Shown here: piece by piece, positions 9,378-20,002 of the stretch
How positions within the stretch are numbered: position 1 is the first letter of the stretch
How the letters are laid out: each line of letters starts with the position of its first letter
Source of the DNA: Vitellaria paradoxa
Lineage: Eukaryota; Streptophyta; Magnoliopsida; Ericales; Sapotaceae
Direction: 5' to 3'
Assembly (NCBI GenBank): GCA_019916065.1
Contig: CM034236.1
Coordinates: forward strand, 24,314,358 to 24,378,357
Length of the DNA stretch: 64,000 nt
The notes under the pieces: model-generated
Databases searched by the model: none
Seen by the model: only the letters and a program-made list of their open reading frames with translations
Told to the model about the DNA's origin: nothing
Position numbers and translations under genes: made by a program

Positions 9378-11684
9378 TGAGTGCAATCAAACCATGAGGT
9401 ATAAGAACATGTGCAAGAACACCCACAACATAAAAGCTCTTATTCTAATCAAACAAAAAAAAAAAAAAAAAACTAAGGTAATGTCCGTTTTTGTGGGAGA
9501 CACACGGCCACACTTAGCGCTTGAGGTAAGCTCTTTGAACCCTTAGATTCCCCCTAGTGGACGAGTAAGGTCTCATGAGGGTTTGCAGTGATGCTACCCA
9601 CAAACATCTATGGTATGGTCTCAAAATGTCCAAGAGTGATTAAGATCAAAATGAATCAAGCTCATGTCTAACAAGTCAAAAAACCCAAATATCGTGTATA
9701 ATCCCAAGTGCTAAGCATAAATGCATGGATTATCAAAGTAGAAAAAGCATGTGTGCAAAATTGTTTTATTCATTCAACAAGTCGCAAGAGCATAATGGAA
9801 CTAGGTTTTGACTTCAAAACTCACAAGGTAGATCACTCATAGAAAGAAACTCACTCATCAAGGGTTCACTCATACCTATTACCATAAAATGCTATCCTAG
9901 TTGCACACAACCTCACAAATAAGTGAGTGAACTGAAACGAAATTCAAAGTGGATAGCTCATAACCATGTTCCAATGCATATGCAAAAGATCACACCACAA
10001 CTTACACAAGACCACTACATGCACAATATAAGAGTTGCTTGCTTAGAATCCACTAGGTCTTTATTTTGGTTGTAACTTGGCCAGGGATAGTGGTTAATAA
10101 TGGAAGATATGGAAATCAAAGCACATGTCTTGGGATAAAGATGTTCAAGTGCACACAAGTCCCAAACTACCCAATTCTTTTCCAATGCTAACAAAGATCC
10201 AACAAGAAGCTCATTCACACTAAATACTACCCTTGGGACAATTGCAAATATTGCAAACAATGTATATGTCCCATAATTCATAAACAAAGGAATGATAATT
10301 TTTTTTCTTTTCTTTGTTTTTTTCTTTTTTTCTTTTTTTTCTCTTTTTTTTCTTTTTTTTTTATCTTTTTCTCTTCCATTTTTTTTCTTGTTTCTTTTTT
10401 TTTCCTTTTTCTTTTTTTTTAAATAATGAAATAAACATAAGTTGAATTCTCCACCCAATATTCCCTCTCAATATGCTCTCAAAAGTTTCTATTCCTAATC
10501 CCCATTCACATCACTGACATTGAGGCACTTTTCACAACCCAAAACAAGTGAAGGTAAGGCTTCAAAGTGTGTGAATAAGGTTAAGGGATAATATATGAGG
10601 TGGGAGCCAAGAAAAAAAAAAGTATTTATATAAATATCACACACTTTATTAAAAGGCTTCAAGTTGGTTCCTAGGGCAATTTCATATCAAAGAAGGATAA
10701 GGAGGCCCAACAATAGCAAAGATGGCCTAGCATCATGTTCAAAGCTTACAACAACTCATAATGTGCCAAGTGAAACTCATGCAAGTGTGTGTGATGCAAT
10801 TGGTGCATTGAAAACCAATTGGAAGAATAAAAGAGCTATGATTATGTGCAACCCCTCAAGAAAATAACAATAGGCTCAAAAGCTCACCATCAGGGGTATG
10901 AGTATCCACCTAGTCCAAGAATGCTCAATTAACCAATGTTAAATAAAATATACTCCTAAGCACATAAGCTCTTCTCCATGATAGTCACGAAAATGCACAA
11001 GGTCATAACACACTCAACTTGAATTAAGTTTCCTATTAATGCTTGAACAAGATTCACTTATCACTCTCTCACTCAATTCCACACTCAACCAAACCAAAAG
11101 GGCCAATATGCAAGTATAAATGTGCTAAGTCATGTATTTAAGCTAAAAAATGCTCAAATTTTGAAAAATTTGACAATTTTAGCACAAAGTGTCATCATGC
11201 GAACTCTATGCCCCAACCTAAACTAAACATTATCCTCAATGTGAGAACTATGATGCATAAGTGCGTCTGTAGTGTGCAAAGTGAGCATGATGATGAGCAT
11301 AAAGATCAATCAATATAACACATAAGCCAAGCCTGCACCCAAAAAGAGAACCTTGTAAGTGATAAAGAACACCCCCTAACCTAGTTTCTACAACACTTCC
11401 AACAACAACCAACAACATATATCCAAGTGTTATGCTCAAAATGTAGAAATAGAAGGTAAAAAGGGTAAATATTACCTCAAGAGCTTCCTTATTTGAAAAA
11501 AAGAAAAAGCTGTACAAGAGAAAAGGTTAGAAAGAAATAAAAGAAAAAGAAAAGGAAAATAAGACAAAAGAAAAAATAAAAATAAGAGAAAAGAAAATAA
11601 GAGAAGAAAATCAGACCAAAAAAAAAAAGAAAATAAGAAAAAGAAAACTCTAATCGACTATGTACAAAGGAAACAAAGAAGGGG
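9378..11684 (-). mobile_element. 3' non-coding region of G1 with conserved cassette
   Basis: There is no credible protein over 2.3 kb; a lysine-rich frame at 10015-10458 merely translates a T-rich tract. Blocks shared with G2 and A1/A2 are: the GAGACACACGGCCACACTTAG block (9496-9599); the CCACTAGGTCTTTATTTTGG block (10040-10130); the GGTTCCTAGGGCAATTTC to TGTGTGTGATGCAATTG block (10650-10810); and the block around 11190-11300 with TCCTCAATGTGAGAAC and TAGTGTGCAAAGTGAGCATGATGA. T-rich tracts lie at 10300-10420. Confidence 0.7.
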
Positions 11685-12353
11685 TTATCCAACACCCTCT
11701 CTAGCCCACGTGTCCACAAATGGTTTAAGAAATAAAATGTTCTCTTCGAGCCCACAAAGCACCGAAGGTGAATGCTCCTCAGCTATAAAACACACCAAAG
11801 GATGAAAGGCCAAGTGAGGTTTTTGAAACCTCAAATATGGCCATGATGCATACATGGATATGGACATGGTGGGTTCAATAAGTCTTTTAATGCCCAAGAA
11901 ATCTATGGGTGTGGAAATGGTGGGCTCTAATGATCTCTCGACACCTAAGAAATTTATGGGTGCAGAAATGGTGGGTTTGAATGATCTCTCAACACCCAAG
12001 AAGTCAATGCAAGCTTTCCCTACGTCTACTACCTCTCCCCAGTGATGGTCAGTCTGATGATAGTCACTTATAATCCTTATAGTAAGACTCTCGGATGGGG
12101 CTAAGTCAAGAGATGTGAGGTGTGTACCACTCTCAGCCTCAAGTGTGTAGTGAAGTGAACTAGGGTCAACTGACTCAATGATGTGTTCCTCAGGACATGT
12201 GACATTCAAATGCTCAGTTTGAGTCAAATGACTCTCAATAAAGTCTGGGGTGGGTGGGGTAGGTTGAGCGTTAAGCTCGGTAGTAGGAAATGATTGCATG
12301 TCTCCTAGACTCTCAGTAAGTGGCAGAGAAGTATCCTGAATGGGAGAGTCCAA
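11685..12353 (-). CDS. C-terminal Gag-extension ORF of G1 with 17-residue repeats
   Basis: A 222-codon open frame of unknown function, immediately downstream of the Gag-like region of G1. Residues 118-168 are three tandem 17-residue units of the type FLGVERSxxPTISxPIN (DNA 11850-12002, 51-bp period). The N-terminal half is rich in Ser, Thr, Pro and Glu. No transmembrane segment, protease DTG/DSG or RT motif is seen. It occupies the place where protease and RT lie in B3. The sequence just before it (DDIR-like, LTQVMSTTLSGN, ESSTLGT) still matches the Gag tail of B2/B3, so the frame is probably the end of a Gag polyprotein rather than a separate gene. I do not recognise the repeat domain. Confidence 0.5.
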   Translation of the reverse strand: MDSPIQDTSLPLTESLGDMQSFPTTELNAQPTPPTPDFIESHLTQTEHLNVTCPEEHIIESVDPSSLHYTLEAESGTHLTSLDLAPSESLTIRIISDYHQTDHHWGEVVDVGKACIDFLGVERSFKPTISAPINFLGVERSLEPTISTPIDFLGIKRLIEPTMSISMYASWPYLRFQKPHLAFHPLVCFIAEEHSPSVLCGLEENILFLKPFVDTWAREGVG

Positions 12354-13412
12354 AGGGAAATGAGGAAGATGCTCATTCTAAATGTTATCCCCAGTGTAGT
12401 TAGGGAAATTGTCCCACTCAGTGCCTATGATAGTGCCCAAGGTCGATGACTCAGTCAAGTTACCACTTAGAGTGGTGCTCATTACTTGTGTCAACCTAGA
12501 AATTTGCCCTGTGATGTCATTTAATGCCTGGTTCACGTCTTATTGATGTTCAACTATTGCTGCATAAATTGGTGAATAGTGTCCTCGAATTGTGCATCAT
12601 TAGGTTCATAAGGCCAATAATCCTGAGGTTTCCCATGCTGGCCCTCAATGAGTGGAACAAGGTTGGGACAGGAAGAATAATTGGTCTCCACGCATATGCT
12701 ATTGCTAAAGGATGGATCATGAAGATCAAGCAAAGTAGGAGCATATGGGGAAGGTTCAGTTTGGCTTTTAAATGCATGAGATTCAAAATTAGGCTCAAGT
12801 CTTCCCTGTGGCCTGGTCTGTTCATAGAAAAGTTCAAGGAATGACCATGCCTCACCCGGGGTGAGATTAAGAAATTCCCTACCTAAGGCTATATCAAATG
12901 CCTTGTGTAACTCATCAAATAGAGCATTATATATGGCTACAATGTCCCCTAACTCTAATCCGTGACTTGGGGAAAGTGTCCAAGAGTATGTTAAATCTCT
13001 CCCAACATTTATAAAATACTTCACCACTCTTTTGATAAAAATTTCTAATTTAAAAGCCATGGGTGAAGGTTTGATGAACGGGGATGAATTTTTCAACAAA
13101 AGTGCGATAACATTGTTCCCAAGTGGTCCATTCACCAGAATTATAACACCAATCACTAGCCACACCTTATAAAGACAAAGGGAAAAATATGAACCTAATT
13201 CTTTCACTCTTTCTAACATCATCACATAAGCCACACAATGCCTCAAACCTATCGAGATGAAGACATAGGTCTTCCTCCTCGTGCCCAAAGAATTGGAGAA
13301 GCATACTATAGGTGTCTAATGTAAAAGCATATCCAAACATGCCACCTAGATACTCTATGTATTCTCGGGTATCAAAAGGGCCATGTACAAGATCACCAAC
13401 TTCCATGTCCAA
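12354..13412 (-). pseudogene. gag: Gag of non-autonomous element G1 (frameshifted)
   Basis: Two overlapping minus frames (13412-13167 and 13288-12554) together form a retrotrans_gag domain. Recognisable parts are MFGYAF ... EEEDLCLHLDRFEALC (capsid start), SHGLELGDIVAIYNALFDELHKAFDIALG and LTPGEAWSFLEL (capsid end). A frameshift lies near 13170-13190. The CCHC zinc knuckle present in B2 and A1 is incomplete here; only an SSCPNL remnant is seen. There is no PR, RT, RNase H or IN between this Gag and the 3' LTR, making G1 a gag-only element. The frame leads into the repeat-bearing ORF at 11685-12353. Confidence 0.7.
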
Positions 13413-13637
13413 GATCAGAAAATAAAAATGAAAATAAAATGAGAAAAGAGAAAAACTACACTAAAATGCAACCTAAGTTAACTAGCATGCAAACTAGATT
13501 ATATGATATGCAAATGAACATATAACAATGCAAAAGAAAGAAAACTACTAATAAAGAGATAGAGAAAAAGAGAAAGAATTCACCTAATTAATGAAGTGAA
13601 CTCCCTTTTCACTCCTAAGTCTAGCGCTTAGTTACCC

Positions 13638-13655
13638 TCCTTGGCAATAGCGCCA
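13638..13655 (-). other. Primer-binding site of G1 (degenerate tRNA-Asp type)
   Basis: On the minus strand TGGCGCTATTGCCAAGGA, compared with TGGCGCCGTTGCCGGGGA in A1 and B2. It is 6 bases from the LTR edge at 13662. The leader between this site and gag (13413-13637) is A-rich and has no other feature. Confidence 0.75.
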
Positions 13656-13661
13656 AAAACT

Positions 13662-14673
13662 TGACCGACCCTGAAATATGTTCGGGTTCTACCTCTCAAG
13701 TGCAAAAGGGTTGTCATAGTCTTTCTCGGTGAGAACCGGGGCCATCTTCACAGGGAGGGTTTTGTTAAAAGCTCTAGACTTGTTCTTTTAATTAGTAGAT
13801 GATCCTAAGTTAATCTAAACTAATTTTGGATTTATATAATGCTTGAGTATGGTTGGGTTGAGAATGGTGAAGTGAAGGAATTATGATTCTAAATTAAGAT
13901 AAAAACACTACAAATATAATAACTACGACAATCTTGACTTCAAACCAATCCGACAGTGGGATAATGATGGTTTACTCAAAAGCATTTGTAACTCAACCAA
14001 ACAAATGCACATGCATTGCTAGGTCAGAAGATATTTCATTAAAACCCATTTTATGGAACTCAAGGTAAGCAGAGGCTTTTAAAATCAGTTTCAGACTCAT
14101 CAGGACATTGAATCAAACACCTAGTATGCACGAGCGTTAACTCGTAACCAGGCTTCAATTGTAACACGAATGAACCAATTTCTTAAGAAAACCTCAAGTT
14201 ATGGTTTTATGAAAATAAGTTCCAAATCACCGGGCCATTGAACCAACCACTTGATGTGCACGAGTGGCCAATCGTAACCAAGCTTTGGTTATAACACAGG
14301 TGATTGATTTCATAAATAAACCAAATGTGGGTTTTGGAAAATATATTTCTAACTCACTGGGACATTGAACCAAACACTTGGTGTGCATAAGTAAAAACTT
14401 GTAACCAAGCGATGGTTGTAACATAAGCGAGTTGATTTTGAAAGAACCCTAGCTCACTATGAAATTCCAATTAGAAATTAAAAATTTGTTTCATTAAAAA
14501 GAATATTTTACATTTGAGTTCACCAAACTACCACACCACCTTCAATGGCTTGAAGCCAAGAACAAACCCTAGCCTAACATAATTGAACTACGAAGAGGAA
14601 AATAAACTTGCATATCATCCATTAACGTAAAATAAACAAGTACGAAGTAAAAACGAAAGATGAAAAGCATCAA
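13662..14673 (-). repeat. 5' LTR of G1, U5-side 1.0 kb, truncated by insertion of B2
   Basis: The LTR ends at 13662 beside the PBS. It carries the U5-side block (CTCAAGTGCAAAAGGG ... GGTGAGAACCGGGGCCATCTT) and three tandem copies of a 127-130-bp module (14097-14450). At 14674 the plus-strand B2 LTR starts, so roughly the last 0.7 kb of this LTR is missing here. Bases 13904 onward belong to the first unit of the 3.4-kb tandem duplication. Confidence 0.75.
14097..14450. repeat. Three ~128-bp tandem modules inside the G1 LTR
   Basis: Copies start at 14097 (TCATCAGGACATTG), 14227 (TCACCGGGCCATTG) and 14354 (TCACTGGGACATTG). Each continues with an ACACTTGGTGTGCACGAG-like stretch and GTAACCA...GGTTGTAACAC. 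The same triple array recurs at 17501-17854 (duplication copy) and at 48391-48745 in G2. The B1, L2, 6236-7264 and B2 LTRs carry a single copy. Confidence 0.85.
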
Positions 14674-16329
14674 TGATTGAGCATATATAATGTTATCTCA
14701 TCATGATTTTGCAATGGGTTTTAAGTGTTTTATCTTCATAAATCTTATAAGTTATAATGAAGTGAGCTAATTTGCATATTTGTGGATGTTTGCAGGTGTT
14801 TGGTGATCAAATTGAAGAGAAAAGAGGTAAATGTGAGCTGAAGGAGGCAAAGGGCTGAAGTTAGAACTGATGGGCGCCCCACAGAGGCCATGGGTGCCCC
14901 ACCCAAAAGCAGATGGGCACCCACTGAGAGGTGATTTTGGAGAAAAAGTTCAAGTGTCAGAGGCATTTCATCGAGCAGTTGGTGGAGGCTACCCACGGGT
15001 GCCCCTCACTACCCATGAGCGCCCCACCCTTAATCAGATGGGTGCCTGCCAAGAGGGTGTTTTGGGGCTGTTTTGTTGGGAACTTCATCAAACACCTTTG
15101 ACAACCAAGCCACGGGCGCCCCATATTAGCCATAGGCACCCTTGATGACTTCTCCAGCACATGTTCAGGATGATGTTTAGAGTGTGATTTTACCATTATG
15201 CCCTTGAACTATGTAATAATATAAAAGGGAAAAATTTCTACTGTACAGAGGTTCGGAACCCTAGGAAAAGATTAGGTTTTATTTTCTAAGAGTTTTCGGT
15301 GAAGATTATATTACTGTTGCATGAAGGATTGGGATTTTGGCTTTTAGCTTTGGATTGTTCGAGCTTAATTTTGTCTTCACAATAAGATTTACGTGTAAGT
15401 TCTGTTTGTTAATTCGTTTTAATCTGAATTTCATGTTCTTTGTGCTTTGGTCTTCTCTGTTCGCTTCGTAGTATTTCGTAGAACTATTTTTGGTGAATTT
15501 GCTTTCGAAATTGTTTTAAACCTTTTCAATCTATTTCATTCTTGCGTTTTGTTACATGATGAAGATGTTTTTCTTTTCGAATTGCTTTGTTTATACTTTC
15601 GTTATGCTAGGTAGGGCTTTTCTTGGTTTTAACCTAGGTTCATATTGAAATTGAAAGACTTGGGCTCGGATAAAGCAAATTGAAATGAATTTATTTTCTT
15701 TTGAAGGATAACATAAGAATTGTAATTTTAGGTTGACTTTCGAAAACGAAACCCTGTGATATAATTGACCTCTATTACACTAGCATGAATCGAAGCTCAA
15801 TTCCATGTCCTGGTGATTTCGAACTTGACTTCAAAACCTCAGAATTACAATTTCTTTACGGAATAAGGTTTTTAACGTTGAATTTTTTGGCCTAATCTTA
15901 TATGTGCAAAGGTTAGGTTGAGTTAATTTTATATTCGAGCTCAAGCCTTCGAGGACATTACAGGACTAGGTTAAAACCAAGTATCTCCATTAATCCAAGT
16001 GTTTAAGCAATTCACATCCTTTGTTAAGTGTTTGAATTGGTTGTTTCCTTAGTGTTTCATTTTTTTATTTTAAGGGTATTTCTTCTAAATTCTCAAATCG
16101 TTTTCCCAATTACTTTCAAATCAAAATTTTCAATTATTTATTCGAAAACCGCAAAAAGCTTTTCATCTTTTATTTTTGAAAATTGTTGCAAGTGCTTGTG
16201 AAAGCAAGTTTTTCCAACACTTAGACACACCCTTGTTCCCTATGGAAGATGACTTAGGACTCACCAAGACTAGACTCAACCGGCCTCTTATACTTGAGAG
16301 TAAGCCACTACCAAATTAGAGAGTGGTCA
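14674..16329 (+). repeat. B2 LTR, duplicate copy 1
   Basis: A 1656-bp LTR from TGATTGAGCATATATAATG to GAGAGTGGTCA. The start is fixed by alignment with the G2 LTR start. U3 has GC boxes at about 14871, 14891, 14914, 14997, 15018, 15040, 15114 and 15134. The TATA box (ATATAAAAG) is at 15219-15227. The U5-side block CCTATGGAAGATGACTTAGG ... CTCACCAAGAC lies near 16240-16275. The G1 LTR lies upstream (candidate target copy ATCAA at 14669-14673). Confidence 0.9.
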
Positions 16330-16335
16330 AGTTTT

Positions 16336-16353
16336 TGGCGCCGTTGCCGGGGA
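16336..16353 (+). other. Primer-binding site, B2 copy 1
   Basis: A perfect TGGCGCCGTTGCCGGGGA, complementary to the 3' end of plant tRNA-Asp, 6 bases after the LTR end. A short GT run (TGTGTGTGTGTGCG) follows in the leader at about 16361. Confidence 0.95.
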
Positions 16354-16592
16354 ACGACGGTGTGTGTGTGTGCGTACTGAACCCGGAGAACTTGTGGATG
16401 AAAAGACTTGCCAGTGTGGTTACATTTGGACTTCTAGGTGACATCGGTCCTTATTTATTTTCTTTTGTACATTTCATTTTGTTTCTTTTTTTTTTCATTT
16501 CTTATTTCTTTTCTTTGGTTTTAGGAGTTTTCTTCTTTTAGATTTTTGAAAAAAAAAAACACACAAACCAACTTAAGATAGTAGTCAGTTGT

Positions 16593-17307
16593 ATGTTTTT
16601 TAGGTCGGGTAGGATAACTGAGGTCATTCTAGATCATAGTAACCCTTCCTATATTCCTGAACCTTTAGAGCCCCCTGTTTTAGCTTCACTCTACTCCCAA
16701 TCATTAGACTCAATGGCAAATGTAGAAGGGGATGGAAGTGTTAATGGGGATGATGGAGCCCCGAAAATTAGGAGGATTAGGGATCACCTCAACCCTGTTA
16801 GGCAAACCACACCATCCTGTATCACTTTGCCTTTGAATAGGGGAAATTTTACCTTAAGATCAAGAATCATCCAACTCCTGCCTAACTTTCATGGTCTTGA
16901 TTCTAAAACCCTTATACCCACTTGAGAGAGCTTAAGGAAGTGACTAATATATGTGGACCAGAATGCCAATGAGGATGTTGTTCGACTCCGACTTTTCCCG
17001 TTTTCCCTTAAGGACAAAGCCAAACTGTGGTTCAGCTCCCTTCGCCCTCGTTCCATTGGAACTTGGCGAGAAATGCAAACTGAGTTTTTGAAAAAGTATT
17101 TCCCAACCCAAAAGACTCAACACTATAGGCGACAGATCACCACGTTTTCATGCAAGTCTAATGAGAACTTCTGTTGTGCTTGGGAAAGGTTCAAGGACCT
17201 CTTGATGGCTTGTCTTCACCATGGCTTTGAGTCGTGGAGATTAGTGAGTATCTTCCATGAGTCTTTAACTCCCAGTCTTAAACAACTTGTCTCTACCATA
17301 TGCAATG
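16593..17307 (+). pseudogene. gag: B2 Gag N-terminal part, duplicate copy 1 (truncated)
   Basis: The frame MFFRSGRITEVILDH... runs to a stop after KTLIPT (16922). A second frame (from 16953) continues the capsid (DKAKLWFSSL, EFLKKYFPTQKTQHYRRQ, WERFKDLLMACLHHGF). Gag breaks at 17307 exactly at the duplication junction, after SLKQLVSTICN, so this copy has no zinc knuckle or pol. Confidence 0.85.
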
Positions 17308-18077
17308 AACACTACAAATATAATAACTACGACAATCTTGACTTCAAACCAATCCGACAGTGGGATAATGATGGTTTACTCAAAAGCATTTGTAACTCAA
17401 CCAAACAAATGCACATGCATTGCTAGGTCAGAAGATATTTCATTAAAACCCATTTTATGGAACTCAAGGTAAGCAGAGGCTTTTAAAATCAGTTTCAGAC
17501 TCATCAGGACATTGAATCAAACACCTAGTATGCACGAGCGTTAACTCGTAACCAGGCTTCAATTGTAACACGAATGAACCAATTTCTTAAGAAAACCTCA
17601 AGTTATGGTTTTATGAAAATAAGTTCCAAATCACCGGGCCATTGAACCAACCACTTGATGTGCACGAGTGGCCAATCGTAACCAAGCTTTGGTTATAACA
17701 CAGGTGATTGATTTCATAAATAAACCAAATGTGGGTTTTGGAAAATATATTTCTAACTCACTGGGACATTGAACCAAACACTTGGTGTGCATAAGTAAAA
17801 ACTTGTAACCAAGCGATGGTTGTAACATAAGCGAGTTGATTTTGAAAGAACCCTAGCTCACTATGAAATTCCAATTAGAAATTAAAAATTTGTTTCATTA
17901 AAAAGAATATTTTACATTTGAGTTCACCAAACTACCACACCACCTTCAATGGCTTGAAGCCAAGAACAAACCCTAGCCTAACATAATTGAACTACGAAGA
18001 GGAAAATAAACTTGCATATCATCCATTAACGTAAAATAAACAAGTACGAAGTAAAAACGAAAGATGAAAAGCATCAA
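17308..18077 (-). repeat. G1 LTR fragment, duplicate copy 2
   Basis: A copy of 13904-14673 including the triple ~128-bp module (17501-17854). It lies between truncated B2 gag copy 1 and B2 LTR copy 2, which is explained only by the tandem duplication. Confidence 0.9.
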
Positions 18078-19732
18078 TGATTGAGCATATATAATGTTAT
18101 CTCATCATGATTTTGCAATGGGTTTTAAGTGTTTTATCTTCATAAATCTTATAAGTTATAATGAAGTGAGCTAATTTGCATATTTGTGGATGTTTGCAGG
18201 TGTTTGGTGATCAAATTGAAGAGAAAAGAGGTAAATGTGAGCTGAAGGAGGCAAAGGGCTGAAGTTAGAACTGATGGGCGCCCCACAGAGGCCATGGGTG
18301 CCCCACCCAAAAGCAGATGGGCACCCACTGAGAGGTGATTTTGGAGAAAAAGTTCAAGTGTCAGAGGCATTTCATCGAGCAGTTGGTGGAGGCTACCCAC
18401 AGGTGCCCCTCACTACCCATGAGCGCCCCACCCTTAATCAGATGGGTGCCTGCCAAGAGGGTGTTTTGGGGCTGTTTTGTTGGGAACTTCATCAAACACC
18501 TTTGACAACCAAGCCACGGGCGCCCCATATCAGCCATAGGCACCCTTGATGACTTCTCCAGCACATGTTCAGGATGATGTTTAGAGTGTGATTTTACCAT
18601 TATGCCCTTGAACTATGTAATAATATAAAAGGGAAAAATTTCTACTGTACAGAGGTTCGGAACCCTAGGAAAAGATTAGGTTTTATTTTCTAAGAGTTTT
18701 CGGTGAAGATTATATTACTGTTGCATGAAGGATTGGGATTTTGGCTTTTAGCTTTGGATTGTTCGAGCTTAATTTTGTCTTCACAATAAGATTTACGTGT
18801 AAGTTCTGTTTGTTAATTCGTTTTAATCTGAATTTCATGTTCTTTGTGCTTTGGTCTTCTCTGTTCGCTTCGTAGTATTTCGTAGAACTATTTTTGGTGA
18901 ATTTGCTTTCGAAATTGTTTTAAACCTTTTCAATCTATTTCATTCTTGCGTTTTGTTACATGATGAAGATGTTTTTCTTTTCGAATTGCTTTGTTTATAC
19001 TTTCGTTATGCTAGGTAGGGCTTTTCTTGGTTTTAACCTAGGTTCATATTGAAATTGAAAGACTTGGGCTCGGATAAAGCAAATTGAAATGAATTTATTT
19101 TCTTTTGAAGGATAACATAAGAATTGTAATTTTAGGTTGACTTTCGAAAACGAAACCCTGTGATATAATTGACCTCTATTACACTAGCATGAATCGAAGC
19201 TCAATTCCATGTCCTGGTGATTTCGAACTTGACTTCAAAACCTCAGAATTACAATTTCTTTACGGAATAAGGTTTTTAACGTTGAATTTTTTGGCCTAAT
19301 CTTATATGTGTAAAGGTTAGGTTGAGTTAATTTTATATTCGAGCTCAAGCCTTCGAGGACATTACAGGACTAGGTTAAAACCAAGTATCTCCATTAATCC
19401 AAGTGTTTAAGCAATTCACATCCTTTGTTAAGTGTTTGAATTGGTTGTTTCCTTAGTGTTTCATTTTTTATTTTAAGGGTATTTCTTCTAAATTCTCAAA
19501 TCGTTTTCCCAATTACTTTCAAATCAAAATTTTCAATTATTTATTCGAAAACCGCAAAAAGCTTTTCATCTTTTATTTTTGAAAATTGTTGCAAGTGCTT
19601 GTGAAAGCAAGTTTTTCCAACACTTAGACACACCCTTGTTCCCTATGGAAGATGACTTAGGACTCACCAAGACTAGACTCAACCGGCCTCTTATACTTGA
19701 GAGTAAGCCACTACCAAATTAGAGAGTGGTCA
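18078..19732 (+). repeat. B2 LTR, duplicate copy 2
   Basis: Near-identical to 14674-16329 (1655 bp), with the TATA box at 18623-18630. Both copies are followed by the same PBS and gag start, so they are two copies of one 5' LTR and not a 5'/3' pair. Confidence 0.9.
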
Positions 19733-19738
19733 AGTTTT

Positions 19739-19756
19739 TGGCGCCGTTGCCGGGGA
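19739..19756 (+). other. Primer-binding site, B2 copy 2
   Basis: A perfect tRNA-Asp type PBS (TGGCGCCGTTGCCGGGGA), 6 bases after the LTR. Confidence 0.95.
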
Positions 19757-20002
19757 ACGACGGTGTGTGTGTGTGCGTACTGAACCCGGAGAACTTGTGG
19801 ATGAAAAGACTTGCCAGTGTGGTTACATTTGGACTTCTAGGTGACATCAGTCCTTATTTATTTTCTTTTGTACATTTCATTTTTTTTCTTTTTTTTTTTC
19901 ATTTCTTATTTCTTTTCTTTGGTTTTAGGAGTTTTCTTCTTTTAGATTTTTGAAAAAAAAAAAAAAAAACACACAAACCAACTTAAGATAGTAGTCAGTT
20001 GT

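Larger units (their letters stand above)
13904..17307. repeat. 3.4-kb tandem duplication, unit 1
   Basis: Unit 1 carries part of the G1 5' LTR, the complete B2 LTR, the PBS, and gag up to ...CTACCATATGCAATG. The next base starts unit 2 (AACACTACAAATATAATAAC at 17308). The offset between units is 3404 bp at the left and 3410 bp at the right because of homopolymer length differences. I noted only about five substitutions across the unit. Confidence 0.95.

Noticed and set aside
10015..10458. A 147-residue lysine-rich protein
   Set aside because: It is the translation of a T-rich low-complexity tract in a non-coding region, not conserved in G2.
16336..16353. A tRNA-Asp gene fragment
   Set aside because: The sequence matches only the 3' 18 nt of tRNA-Asp, immediately after an LTR; it is a primer-binding site and no cloverleaf follows.
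14674..19732. The two near-identical B2 LTRs as the 5' and 3' LTR of one small element
   Set aside because: Both are followed by the same PBS and gag start, and the G1 LTR fragment upstream is duplicated too. This is a tandem duplication of a locus, not an LTR pair.
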